Assembly: GCA_900539695.1 (NCBI GenBank)
Contig: UQDG01000001.1
Location: forward strand, 1-64,000
Origin: an uncultured Oscillospiraceae bacterium
GTDB taxonomy: Bacteria; Bacillota; Clostridia; Oscillospirales; Ruminococcaceae
DNA: 64,000 nucleotides
Direction of reading: 5' to 3'
Shown here: positions 52,395-60,172 of the stretch, in pieces
How the letters are laid out: each line of letters opens with the position of its first letter
How positions within the stretch are numbered: the first letter of the stretch is position 1
The notes under the pieces: model-generated
The model's input: only the letters and a program-made list of their open reading frames with translations
Database searches by the model: none
Told to the model about the DNA's origin: nothing
Made by a program: the position numbers and the translations under genes

Positions 52395-52473
52395 AATTGT
52401 GCCGCAAATAACACCGAACACGCAAATTGTGCGCTGGATAACAATACCAGCTGCAATTGTGCTGCGTTTAACA
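52395..52473 (+). repeat. Three direct repeats with 30-nt period
   Basis: AATTGTGC at 52395, 52425 and 52455, each followed 13 bases later by ATAACA or TTAACA (52408, 52438, 52468). The exact 30-nt spacing puts all copies on one DNA face. They end 35 bases before the rsmD -35 element. Confidence 0.8.
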
Positions 52474-52507
52474 ACTTTGTGTGCATAATTATTTTACATA
52501 TTCCGCC

Positions 52508-52536
52508 TTGACATTGGGGCGGGCAGGCCTCATAAT
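52508..52536 (+). promoter_or_regulatory. Promoter of rsmD
   Basis: TTGACA (52508-52513), 17-nt spacer, CATAAT (52531-52536). Confidence 0.75.
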
Positions 52537-52579
52537 AAAGCTGGTAAAACAGAACGACTTAGAAAAGGGGAGCATGACC

Positions 52580-53128
52580 ATGCGTGTAATTGCCGGTACC
52601 GCCCGGGGTAAAAACCTGCAGGCATTGCCGGGCGAGGATGTCACCCGCCCGACTATCAACCGTGTTAAGGAGGCCATGTTCTCCAGCGTGCAGTTTCTGG
52701 TGCCCGGCGCCCGTGTGCTGGACCTGTTTGCAGGCAGCGGCCAGCTGGGCATCGAGGCGTTGTCCCGCGGGGCAAAAAGCTGCATTTTTGTCGACCGTTC
52801 GTCGGATGCACTGGCCATCGTAAAGGCTAACTGTAAAACGGCGGGCGTTGACCGCCAAAGCGACATCCGCCAGGCGGAGGCTCTGCCTTTTCTGGCAAAC
52901 ATCCGCGGCCCGTTTGATCTGGTGCTGCTGGACCCGCCGTTCCATTACGATACCTTAAACGAGGTACTGCCCGCCCTGGCCGACAAAGTAGCCCCCGGCG
53001 GCGTGGTACTGGCCGAGAGCGAGCGCGAAGCCGCCCTGCCCGAACGCGCCGGGACGCTGGTGCTGGCCAAACAATACTATTACGGCAAGATCATGGTGAG
53101 CCGTTACGAGAAAGAGGAACAGGCATGA
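52580..53128 (+). CDS. rsmD: 16S rRNA (guanine966-N2)-methyltransferase RsmD
   Basis: 182 residues from the second of two ATGs (52580), nine bases after AGGGG; it yields the standard start MRVIAGTARGKNL. VLDLFAGSGQLGIEALSRGA is the SAM site and LLDPPFHY the catalytic (D/N)PPF motif. The usual next gene coaD is absent; the following coiled-coil gene overlaps by four bases. Confidence 0.95.
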   Translation: MRVIAGTARGKNLQALPGEDVTRPTINRVKEAMFSSVQFLVPGARVLDLFAGSGQLGIEALSRGAKSCIFVDRSSDALAIVKANCKTAGVDRQSDIRQAEALPFLANIRGPFDLVLLDPPFHYDTLNEVLPALADKVAPGGVVLAESEREAALPERAGTLVLAKQYYYGKIMVSRYEKEEQA

Positions 53129-53610
53129 ACGTAGAAGAATTGCTCGATCTGATGGAAGAAACGCTGGAAGCCGGTACGGCTGTGCCCTTTGCCCCCGCCA
53201 AGCGCGTGGTGGATGTGGACCGCATGCGGGACATCATCGACGAAGTGCGCAACAACCTGCCTGACGAGATCCGCGAAAGCAAAAAAATCGTGAACGACCG
53301 CGAGCAGATCATGAAAAACGCCCAGGTGGAATCCGAGACCATCATCCAGAAAGCCGAGGAGCGCGCCGGCGCCCTGGTCAGCGAGCAGGAGATCGTCAAA
53401 CGCAGCCGCCAGCGCGCCGCCGAGATCCTGACCGCAGCCAACACCCAGGCAAAGGATTTGACCAGAAATGCAACGGTGTACTGTGAAACTTTGCTGAAAA
53501 AGTCCGAGGAGACCCTCGCCCGCAGTGTGGCGGACATTAAAAATACCCGCATGAACCTGCGCAGCGCCACCCGGCCGAATCGCGGCGGCCAGGGCGGGCA
53601 AAACCAGTAA
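53125..53610 (+). CDS. Coiled-coil protein of unknown function
   Basis: 161 residues, predominantly charged helix. A short N-terminal helix (MNVEELLDLMEETLEAG) is followed by a long heptad-rich region (about 50-140) with ESETIIQKAEERAGALVSEQE, like V/F-type ATPase peripheral-stalk subunits, and a Gly/Gln-rich tail. Genes of this kind follow rsmD in many clostridia. ATG overlaps the rsmD stop (ATGA). No catalytic motif. Confidence 0.85.
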   Translation: MNVEELLDLMEETLEAGTAVPFAPAKRVVDVDRMRDIIDEVRNNLPDEIRESKKIVNDREQIMKNAQVESETIIQKAEERAGALVSEQEIVKRSRQRAAEILTAANTQAKDLTRNATVYCETLLKKSEETLARSVADIKNTRMNLRSATRPNRGGQGGQNQ

Positions 53611-53671
53611 AGCGACAATCACAGCAAAGCCCCCACATCTCCCCACCACAAAAAAATAATCTGTGAAATGT

Positions 53672-53712
53672 AGCCCGCAGCGGGATTTTTTCCTGCTGCG
53701 GGCTTGCTTTTT
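53672..53712 (+). terminator. Terminator upstream of mraZ
   Basis: AGCCCGCAGC (53672-53681) pairs with GCTGCGGGCT (53695-53704) around a T-rich loop, followed by TGCTTTTT. Confidence 0.85.
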
Positions 53713-53743
53713 ACCCCATTAGATGGTAGACTAAATATACGAA

Positions 53744-53792
53744 GTGGGGAATTGTGGTGTGAATAACAACCCTTGTGGTGAAAAGTGGGTGG
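53744..53792 (+). promoter_or_regulatory. Four MraZ-box-like direct repeats
   Basis: GTGGGG (53744), GTGGTG (53754), GTGGTG (53775) and GTGGGTGG (53785) are spaced 10, 21 and 10 bp, so they share one helical face. MraZ is known to bind TGGG-type direct repeats with 10-bp period upstream of its own gene. Confidence 0.7.
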
Positions 53793-53822
53793 TTTTCCAC
53801 CCTTTCCACAGAGTTATCCACA
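53793..53822 (+). promoter_or_regulatory. DnaA-box cluster upstream of mraZ
   Basis: TTATCCACA (53814-53822) is a perfect DnaA box. CTTTCCACA (53802-53810) and TTTTCCACC (53793-53801) are two-mismatch copies in the same orientation. Confidence 0.5.
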
Positions 53823-53890
53823 AACTCAACGCGGCAACGTCAAAAAATGTGCCGAAGATTTGTAGAAACTGACGAAAGGGGAGAGCGGCT

Positions 53891-54307
53891 ATGCTGGTAG
53901 GCCAGTACGACTACGCCATCGACGCCAAAGGCCGCCTGAATTTCCCCGCCAAGTTCCGCGACGCCATGGGTGAGACCTTTATTGTCACCCGCTGGCTGGA
54001 CCACTGCCTGGCCGCTTTCCCCAGTGACGAGTTTGAAAAGGTCGCCGCCAAGATCGAAGAAAAAGGGCTGGTCAAGGGCCGCAGCGTCAGCCGCATGCTC
54101 TACTCCTCCGCTGTGGAGGTCACGCCGGACAAGCAGGGCCGCATCCAGCTGCCCGCCCGCCTGCGGGAGTATGCCGGTCTCGACCACGATGTGACCGTCA
54201 TCGGTAACCGCAGCTTCGCTGAGATCTGGAACACCGCCGCCTGGAACGGCAGCCAGGAATCCAGCGACGAGGACTTTACCGCCGCCATGGAAGCGCTGGA
54301 TTTCTAA
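53891..54307 (+). CDS. mraZ: Transcriptional regulator MraZ
   Basis: 138 residues; AAGGGGAG precedes ATG 53891. Two SpoVT/AbrB-like halves: YDYAIDAKGRLNFPAKFRDAMG and EVTPDKQGRIQLPARLREYAG. It is a DNA-binding ring protein that controls the division/wall (dcw) cluster, of which it is the first gene. Its stop codon TAA (54305-54307) coincides with the left end of MITE copy 2. Confidence 0.97.
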   Translation: MLVGQYDYAIDAKGRLNFPAKFRDAMGETFIVTRWLDHCLAAFPSDEFEKVAAKIEEKGLVKGRSVSRMLYSSAVEVTPDKQGRIQLPARLREYAGLDHDVTVIGNRSFAEIWNTAAWNGSQESSDEDFTAAMEALDF

Positions 54308-54481
54308 GGCAACACCGCACAATTCCCGCCTAACGGCTTAAGCACCGCTTCGGCGACTGCGGCACGGCATCTGCGTTGCCAAAATGCTCGATAATACACA
54401 AAGTATTATCTGCGCTTTTGGCTTAGCAGCTGCCGCACCTCGCTCGCCGTATCGGCACTTAGAATTATGCGGTATTGCCTT
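54306..54481 (-). mobile_element. MITE-like element, copy 2 (inverted)
   Basis: About 176 bp bounded by AAGGCAACACCGCACAATTC and the complement of GAATTATGCGGTATTGCCTT. Its reverse complement matches copy 1. TA dinucleotides flank both ends (TA-AGGC ... GCCT-TA), as after insertion at a TA site. It fills the mraZ-rsmH gap. Confidence 0.82.
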
Positions 54482-54522
54482 AATGTGATTGCAAGCAAAA
54501 CCTGTAAATAGAGGACAACACC

Positions 54523-55446
54523 ATGGAATTTTCCCACATTCCCGTACTTTTGCAGCCCTGCCTGGATGGGTTGAACATCGACCCCGCCGGCATCTACCTG
54601 GACGGCACCGCCGGCGGCGCAGGGCACAGCACCCAGATCGCTAAACGTCTTACCACCGGGCGATTGATCTCGCTCGACCAGGACCCGGATGCGGTGGCAG
54701 TCGCCACCGAAAGGCTCAAGGGCCTGCCCGCCCAGGTGGTACAGGCAAACTTCCGCGAGGCAGCGAGTGTCCTTGCGGAGCTTGACATCCCGGCGGTCAA
54801 TGGTGCTCTGCTGGACCTCGGCGTTTCCAGCCACCAGCTGGACGACGCGGCACGCGGCTTCTCCTACCATGCCGACGCCCCGTTGGATATGCGCATGAGC
54901 CAGCAGGGCCCGACCGCCGCGGACCTGGTCAACACCCTCGACCGCGAGGAGCTGACCCGCATCCTGCGGGACTACGGCGAGGAACCCTACGCCTGGCAGA
55001 TTGCCGGTAAAATTGTGACCGCGCGGCAGGAAAAGCCCATCCTGACTACCATGCAGCTGGCTGACCTGGTCGCCAGCGCCGTGCCCCCGGCCGAGCGCCG
55101 CAAGGCCAAAAACCCGGCCCGCCGCACCTTCCAGGCCATCCGCATCGCCGTCAACTCCGAACTGGACGCCCTGAACGAGGGCCTGGACGCTATCTTCAAC
55201 TGCCTGGCCCCGGGTGGTCGGCTCTGCGTCATCACCTTCCACAGCCTGGAGGACCGCCTGGTCAAGAACAAGTTCCGCCGTTGGGCGCAGCGCTGCACCT
55301 GCCCGCCGGAACAGCCCATCTGCACCTGCGGCGGCGTGCCGAAAGCCAGGCTTATCACCCGCAAACCCATCGAGGCCGATGCCGAGGAATTGGAAGTCAA
55401 TCGCCGGTCCCGCTCGGCCAAGCTGAGAGTGTTGGAGAAGGTATGA
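54523..55446 (+). CDS. rsmH: 16S rRNA (cytosine1402-N4)-methyltransferase RsmH (MraW)
   Basis: 307 residues. Family start FSHIPVLLQPCLDGL, SAM region DGTAGGAGHST, DLGVSSHQLDDAARGFSYH, and the end CTCPPEQPICTCGG...ITRKPIEAD. AGAGGA precedes ATG 54523. Standard position after mraZ. Confidence 0.97.
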   Translation: MEFSHIPVLLQPCLDGLNIDPAGIYLDGTAGGAGHSTQIAKRLTTGRLISLDQDPDAVAVATERLKGLPAQVVQANFREAASVLAELDIPAVNGALLDLGVSSHQLDDAARGFSYHADAPLDMRMSQQGPTAADLVNTLDREELTRILRDYGEEPYAWQIAGKIVTARQEKPILTTMQLADLVASAVPPAERRKAKNPARRTFQAIRIAVNSELDALNEGLDAIFNCLAPGGRLCVITFHSLEDRLVKNKFRRWAQRCTCPPEQPICTCGGVPKARLITRKPIEADAEELEVNRRSRSAKLRVLEKV

Positions 55447-55448
55447 GC

Positions 55449-55479
55449 CTAAAGGCCCCCTCGCAGAGGGAGCCTTTAG
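55449..55479 (+). repeat. Short hairpin repeat (AAAGGC...GCCTTT type)
   Basis: AAAGGCCCCCTC (55451-55462) pairs with AGGGAGCCTTT (about 55467-55477). The same hairpin type is at 18503-18532 and 58680-58705; without a T run it is not a terminator here. Confidence 0.55.
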
Positions 55480-55546
55480 CTACGCACACCTGCAATGACA
55501 GAACCATTTAAACAGATACACCGAATTCAGATAGAGGTACCCAATC

Positions 55547-56023
55547 ATGACGACAGTTTTACTTCATACAGGCCAGACGGCACCCATACTGGAACCCCGC
55601 CAGCCGGAGATGCGCGTGGTACGAGGCGGCAAGCATGGGCTGAACCGCGCCCGGCAGTTTGCCGCGGTGGCGCTGCATGTTATTGCCGCGGCGCTGCTGC
55701 TGGGGCTGATCTTCAGCGTGGTGCACAGCCAGGCCCGCATTACCGAGCTGAACGGCCAGATCAACGATACCCGCACCGGCCTGACTGCCGCCCAGAGCGA
55801 GTACGACTACCTTTCCACCAAGATGAGCGACATCACCAGCCGCGCCAGCTTGCAGGATGTGGCCGAGGGCCAGCTGGGCCTGGTCAAGGCCGACCAGAGC
55901 CAGATCACCTACATCCAGCTGGAAGAACAGAGCGTCATTGAGAAAACCGGCAGCGACGCAGGCCGCGTTCTGGTGGGCATCCGCACCGCCGCGCTGAATC
56001 TGCTGGATAGCTTTAATCCGTAA
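55547..56023 (+). CDS. ftsL: FtsL-like cell division protein
   Basis: 158 residues, single-pass: cytoplasmic basic N-terminus (about 1-38), one membrane helix (FAAVALHVIAAALLLGLIFSVV) and an outer coiled coil (ARITELNGQINDTRTGLTAAQSE). Size, topology and position between rsmH and the PBP2 gene fit FtsL of the FtsQLB complex. Sequence is poorly conserved in this family. Confidence 0.82.
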   Translation: MTTVLLHTGQTAPILEPRQPEMRVVRGGKHGLNRARQFAAVALHVIAAALLLGLIFSVVHSQARITELNGQINDTRTGLTAAQSEYDYLSTKMSDITSRASLQDVAEGQLGLVKADQSQITYIQLEEQSVIEKTGSDAGRVLVGIRTAALNLLDSFNP

Positions 56024-56123
56024 CAAACGCAGGTACGAGCCTTTTTGCAAACGGCACTTCCGCCGCACGCGAAAAGGCTCGCCTACGCATCCGGGGATAA
56101 ATCCCGCATAAAAGGTAAAATCT

Positions 56124-58670
56124 ATGGCAAATACCCAACCACCCAGGAATCCCAACTTAAAAAGCAACGTCCGCATCCGCACCATCATTGCGGTGGCGGC
56201 GTTCACGCTGGGGGCATTTGGCCTGCTCATCTACCAGCTGTACGCCCTGCAGCTGCGCGATGCCGAACACTACCGCACCGAGGCCGTGACCCAGCAGCTC
56301 CAGGACACCGAGTTGCCCGCCACCCGCGGCAACATTTACAGTGCCAACGGCAAGCTGCTGGCCAAAAGCAACACCGTGTGGAACATCATCGCTGACCCGG
56401 CCCAATCCGAGAAGAACGGCGCCACGGAAACCGAGATCCGCACCGGCGCCGAGCATATCGCCGAGCTGCTGAACGACGGCACTTCCGCCGATGACATCTA
56501 CGCCAAACTGACCGCCCGCAACAAGAATGGCGAGCTGTACCAGTACCGTGTGGTGGCCCAGAACGTGGAAAAACCGGTGGCCGACGCCATCATCGAATAC
56601 TCCAAATCCTACCGCACCGCGCCGGAAAAGGAAGGGGAGACCGGCTACCGCATCGCCGTCCTCTCCACCGAGCAGTCCACCACCCGCAGCTACCCCTACG
56701 GTGCGTTTGCGTCGTCGGTCATCGGCTTCTGCAACAACGATGAAAATGGCAAGCTCGTCGGCGCTTACGGCCTGGAGAAATCCTACGAGGAAGATCTGGC
56801 CGGTACGCCGGGCCGCAGCATCGCTGAGACCAACGTCAACGGCGAAATTCTGGCCAACACCGAGGCCGATGTCCACGACGCCATCGACGGCAACAACCTG
56901 AACCTGACGCTGGACGAAAATGTGCAGGCCATCGTGGAAGAGTATCTGGCCGAAGCCATGGATACCTTCTCCGTCCACGGCCGCGGCAGCGCTATCGTGA
57001 TGAACGTCAAGACCGGCGCGATCCTGGCCATGGCCTCGCTGGAGCAGTTCGACCCCAACGACCCCATGACCGTCTACGATGACAAGATGCAGACCATCCT
57101 GGACAAGACTGACGCCCTGACCGCCGACGACATCGATTGGCTGGAGGGCCGCCTGGGTGAGAAGAACGTGGCCGGCATCATCGCGGATGGCGTTATCAGC
57201 CAGGAAACCACCGAGGATGAAAATGGCAATACCATTTCCAGCGAATACACCCAGCTGCAAGGTATGCTGCGCGAAGCCCAGTGGAAGAATAAGAACATCA
57301 CCGAGCTGTACATGCCCGGCTCGATCTTTAAGCTTATCACCGCATCGGCAGGTCTGGATTCCGGCATTATGAACATGAACCAGACCTTCTACTGCAACGG
57401 TGAGCTGACCGTCAACCAGGGCAGCGAGCTGTGGGAGCACACCTACCACTGTGCCAACGGCGAGGTGCATAACCTGCAAAACATGGCCCAGGCGCTGGAT
57501 AACAGCTGCAACCTCTGGTTTATCCAGGCGGCGCAGACCTTGCAGCCTACCGTGTTTTACGATTATATCCGGGCCTTCGGTTTTACCCAGCCCACCGGTG
57601 TTGACCTGCCCAGCGAGACCCGCTGGACCAGCGTGTACAACGCCCAGCAGATGGCCGAGGTCGACACCAACCTGTACACCGCCGCTTTCGGCCAGAACGA
57701 GGCCATCACCCCCATGCAGATGGCTACCGCCATTGCGGCCATCGCCAACGGCGGCTACCTGGTCACCCCGTATATCGTGGATTCCATCACCGACGATGCG
57801 GGCAACATCATCAGCCAGACCGACACCAGCGTCCGCCGTCAGGTCATCTCCGAGGAAGTCAGCCAGGAGATCCTCTCGATGATGGAGAACAACGTTGACC
57901 CCAACGGCACCCTGAGCATCCGCCACTCCTGCAAGAACGCCTACGTGGCAGGCTACCGCATCGGCGGCAAGTCCGGCACTGCCGAACGTACCGACCGCCA
58001 CCTGCGCGGCGACGGCGACTACTACAAGGCCATGAGCTTTTCCGCCGTGCTGCCCATCAACGACCCCGAGATCGAGGTGTTCGTCCTGCTGGATGACCCC
58101 CGCTGGATCCATGATTATGCCAGCCAGGTCGTGGCCCCTGTTGTAGGCAACATCATCAGCGAGGTTGCGCCCTACCTGGGCATCGAGCAGGATGCCAACT
58201 ACAACCCCACCGGCAACGTGACCGTGCAGACCTGCCTGGACTACACCTGGACCAACGCCCAGGTCACCCTGAACCAGCTGGGCCTGCAGCATAAGCTGAT
58301 CGGCTCCAACGGCAACATTGTGTACCAGTACCCTGTGGGCGGCAGCTCGGTGCCCGTTGGTTCCACCATCTACCTGTACACCAACACCGACCAGGACGCC
58401 ATGACCACCGTGCCTGACGTGACGGGCAAGAGCGGCAGTTTTGCATCCCAAATGCTGAAAGCCTCCAACCTCAACGTCCAGTTCGAGGGCGACAGCTCCG
58501 GCCGGGTAGTATCCCAAAGCACAGCCGCAGAGACCAGCGCCGCCTACGGCACCATCGTGACCCTGACGATGGAATCGGACGGCAGCGATACCGCCGATAC
58601 GACGGACATCACCGATACCCAGGTTGAGGAAACTACGGAAGAAGCAGTAGGAGAAAATACAGAGCAATAA
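56124..58670 (+). CDS. Class B penicillin-binding protein with PASTA domains (FtsI/SpoVD type)
   Basis: 848 residues: one N-terminal membrane helix (about 18-42), PBP dimerisation domain (ATRGNIYSANG), transpeptidase with S400-x-x-K403 (GSIFK), S461-C-N and K616-S-G, then two PASTA repeats (VPDVTGKSG) and an acidic Thr-rich tail. It cross-links septal peptidoglycan with FtsW. Between FDPNDP and the active-site serine there are about 65 extra residues not usual in this family. SpoVD and FtsI cannot be told apart here. Confidence 0.94.
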   Translation: MANTQPPRNPNLKSNVRIRTIIAVAAFTLGAFGLLIYQLYALQLRDAEHYRTEAVTQQLQDTELPATRGNIYSANGKLLAKSNTVWNIIADPAQSEKNGATETEIRTGAEHIAELLNDGTSADDIYAKLTARNKNGELYQYRVVAQNVEKPVADAIIEYSKSYRTAPEKEGETGYRIAVLSTEQSTTRSYPYGAFASSVIGFCNNDENGKLVGAYGLEKSYEEDLAGTPGRSIAETNVNGEILANTEADVHDAIDGNNLNLTLDENVQAIVEEYLAEAMDTFSVHGRGSAIVMNVKTGAILAMASLEQFDPNDPMTVYDDKMQTILDKTDALTADDIDWLEGRLGEKNVAGIIADGVISQETTEDENGNTISSEYTQLQGMLREAQWKNKNITELYMPGSIFKLITASAGLDSGIMNMNQTFYCNGELTVNQGSELWEHTYHCANGEVHNLQNMAQALDNSCNLWFIQAAQTLQPTVFYDYIRAFGFTQPTGVDLPSETRWTSVYNAQQMAEVDTNLYTAAFGQNEAITPMQMATAIAAIANGGYLVTPYIVDSITDDAGNIISQTDTSVRRQVISEEVSQEILSMMENNVDPNGTLSIRHSCKNAYVAGYRIGGKSGTAERTDRHLRGDGDYYKAMSFSAVLPINDPEIEVFVLLDDPRWIHDYASQVVAPVVGNIISEVAPYLGIEQDANYNPTGNVTVQTCLDYTWTNAQVTLNQLGLQHKLIGSNGNIVYQYPVGGSSVPVGSTIYLYTNTDQDAMTTVPDVTGKSGSFASQMLKASNLNVQFEGDSSGRVVSQSTAAETSAAYGTIVTLTMESDGSDTADTTDITDTQVEETTEEAVGENTEQ

Positions 58671-58748
58671 ACGGACCCAAAGGCCCCCTCTGGGAGGCTT
58701 TCCGCCTGACATACTACTCGCATATCCATAGAATAAGGAGGCAATCCC

Positions 58749-60113
58749 ATGCAAACCATTCCTGCCAACGAACTGCTGGCTGGCCTGACTTTGGCCGAGC
58801 CGGCGGACATCCACGCTGTTGTTACCGACAGCCGCAAGGTCGAGCCCGGCTGCGTGTTCGTCTGCTTCCCCGGTGAACGCGTCGACGGCCATACCTTCGC
58901 CGCCGGTGCTTACCGGAACGGCGCCGCCTATATCATCGCCAACCACCCCGTGGACGGCGTGCCCGAGGACCGCACGGTCATCGTGCCGGACAGCGCCCGC
59001 GCCATGATCCGCATGGCCTCCAACTACCGCATGCTGTTCAGCCCCAAGATGATCGGCGTTACCGGCAGTGTGGGAAAGACCACCACCAAAGAGTTCTGCT
59101 ACGCCGTCCTCTCCGCCTTTGGCAAAACCCTCAAGACTGAGGGCAACCAGAACAACGACATCGGTGTGCCCAACACCCTGTTCCGCCTGGATAACGACAC
59201 CCGGTACGCCGTGGTGGAGATGGGCATGGACCACCTGGGTGAGATCGAGCGGCTGGCCCGCTGCGCCCGCCCCTCCGCCGGCATCATCACGATGATCGGC
59301 GTGTCCCACCTGGAAAATCTTGGCACCCGCGAGAATATACTGAAAGCAAAAATGGAGATCTGCGCAGGCCTGCCTGACGGTGCGCCCCTGGCCCTGAACG
59401 CCGACAACGACCTGCTGCCCACCGCCAGCGTACCCGCCCGCCTGCGCCCTGTATGGTTCGGCATCGAGAGCGAGACAGCCGATGTACGCGCCGCGGATAT
59501 CCACACCGGCACCGATGGCACGACCTTTACGCTGGTGGATAAGGCATACGGCAGCTTTGCCGTGTCCATCCCCACCGCGGGCCTGCATACCGTGTACGAC
59601 GCCTTGGCCGCCTACGCCGCCGCCACCCGCCTGGGGCTGGACCCCGCCCGGTGCGCTGCCGCGCTTTCCCGCTACCAGGCAACCGGCATGCGCCAGCATA
59701 TCGTGGAGAAGGGCGGCATCACCTTTATCGAGGATTGCTACAATGCCAGCCCGGACAGCATGAAAGCTGCCCTCTCGGTGCTGAAAGCCCTGCCCAACGC
59801 GCGCAAGATCGCCCTGCTGGGCGACATGCTGGAACTGGGCGATGCCTGCGAGAGCGGCCACCGCGCAACAGGGGAGTGGGCCGCTGATGCGGGTGTGTCC
59901 CTGCTGATCGCCTACGGCCCCAACAGCGCCGCCATGGCCGAAGCCGCTAAAAACCGTGGTATTGCAACTGTGCATTGCCAAACGGCCGCAGAAGTGTTAC
60001 AATACTTGCAGCAGTCTGTCCGCCCCGGCGATGCAGTGCTGGCCAAAGCCAGCCATGCCATGAAACTGGATGAGATCCTGGCGGACTTTTACGCTGCTTT
60101 GCCGCAGGCGTAA
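58749..60113 (+). CDS. murF: UDP-N-acetylmuramoyl-tripeptide-D-alanyl-D-alanine ligase
   Basis: 454 residues; AAGGAGG precedes ATG 58749. Mur ligase with P-loop GVTGSVGKTTTKE, GNQNNDIGVP, MGMDHLGEI and YNASPDSMKAALSVL. It adds D-Ala-D-Ala. murE, which normally precedes it, is not in this cluster. Confidence 0.96.
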   Translation: MQTIPANELLAGLTLAEPADIHAVVTDSRKVEPGCVFVCFPGERVDGHTFAAGAYRNGAAYIIANHPVDGVPEDRTVIVPDSARAMIRMASNYRMLFSPKMIGVTGSVGKTTTKEFCYAVLSAFGKTLKTEGNQNNDIGVPNTLFRLDNDTRYAVVEMGMDHLGEIERLARCARPSAGIITMIGVSHLENLGTRENILKAKMEICAGLPDGAPLALNADNDLLPTASVPARLRPVWFGIESETADVRAADIHTGTDGTTFTLVDKAYGSFAVSIPTAGLHTVYDALAAYAAATRLGLDPARCAAALSRYQATGMRQHIVEKGGITFIEDCYNASPDSMKAALSVLKALPNARKIALLGDMLELGDACESGHRATGEWAADAGVSLLIAYGPNSAAMAEAAKNRGIATVHCQTAAEVLQYLQQSVRPGDAVLAKASHAMKLDEILADFYAALPQA

Positions 60114-60172
60114 CGCACAGCCCCGTGCAGCCGCGCCTACGTTTTACTTGAGGAATATGGAGGAATGACTGC

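Noticed and set aside
51976-52473. CRISPR array
   Set aside because: Nonamers are contiguous without spacers, the three 30-nt-period motifs are too few and degenerate, and no cas genes are present.
52017-52486. Short frames with repeated TV or NG triplets across the nonamer arrays
   Set aside because: A 9-bp repeat always yields a 3-residue repeat in open frames; there are no ribosome sites.
53793-53822. Replication origin
   Set aside because: Only one perfect DnaA box, no dnaA/dnaN neighbours and no AT-rich unwinding region.
56157-59981. A minus-strand reading frame of about 1270 codons, open across the PBP2 and murF genes
   Set aside because: It is antisense to two well-recognised genes and has no family features. 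High third-position GC in the real genes removes stop codons on the other strand.
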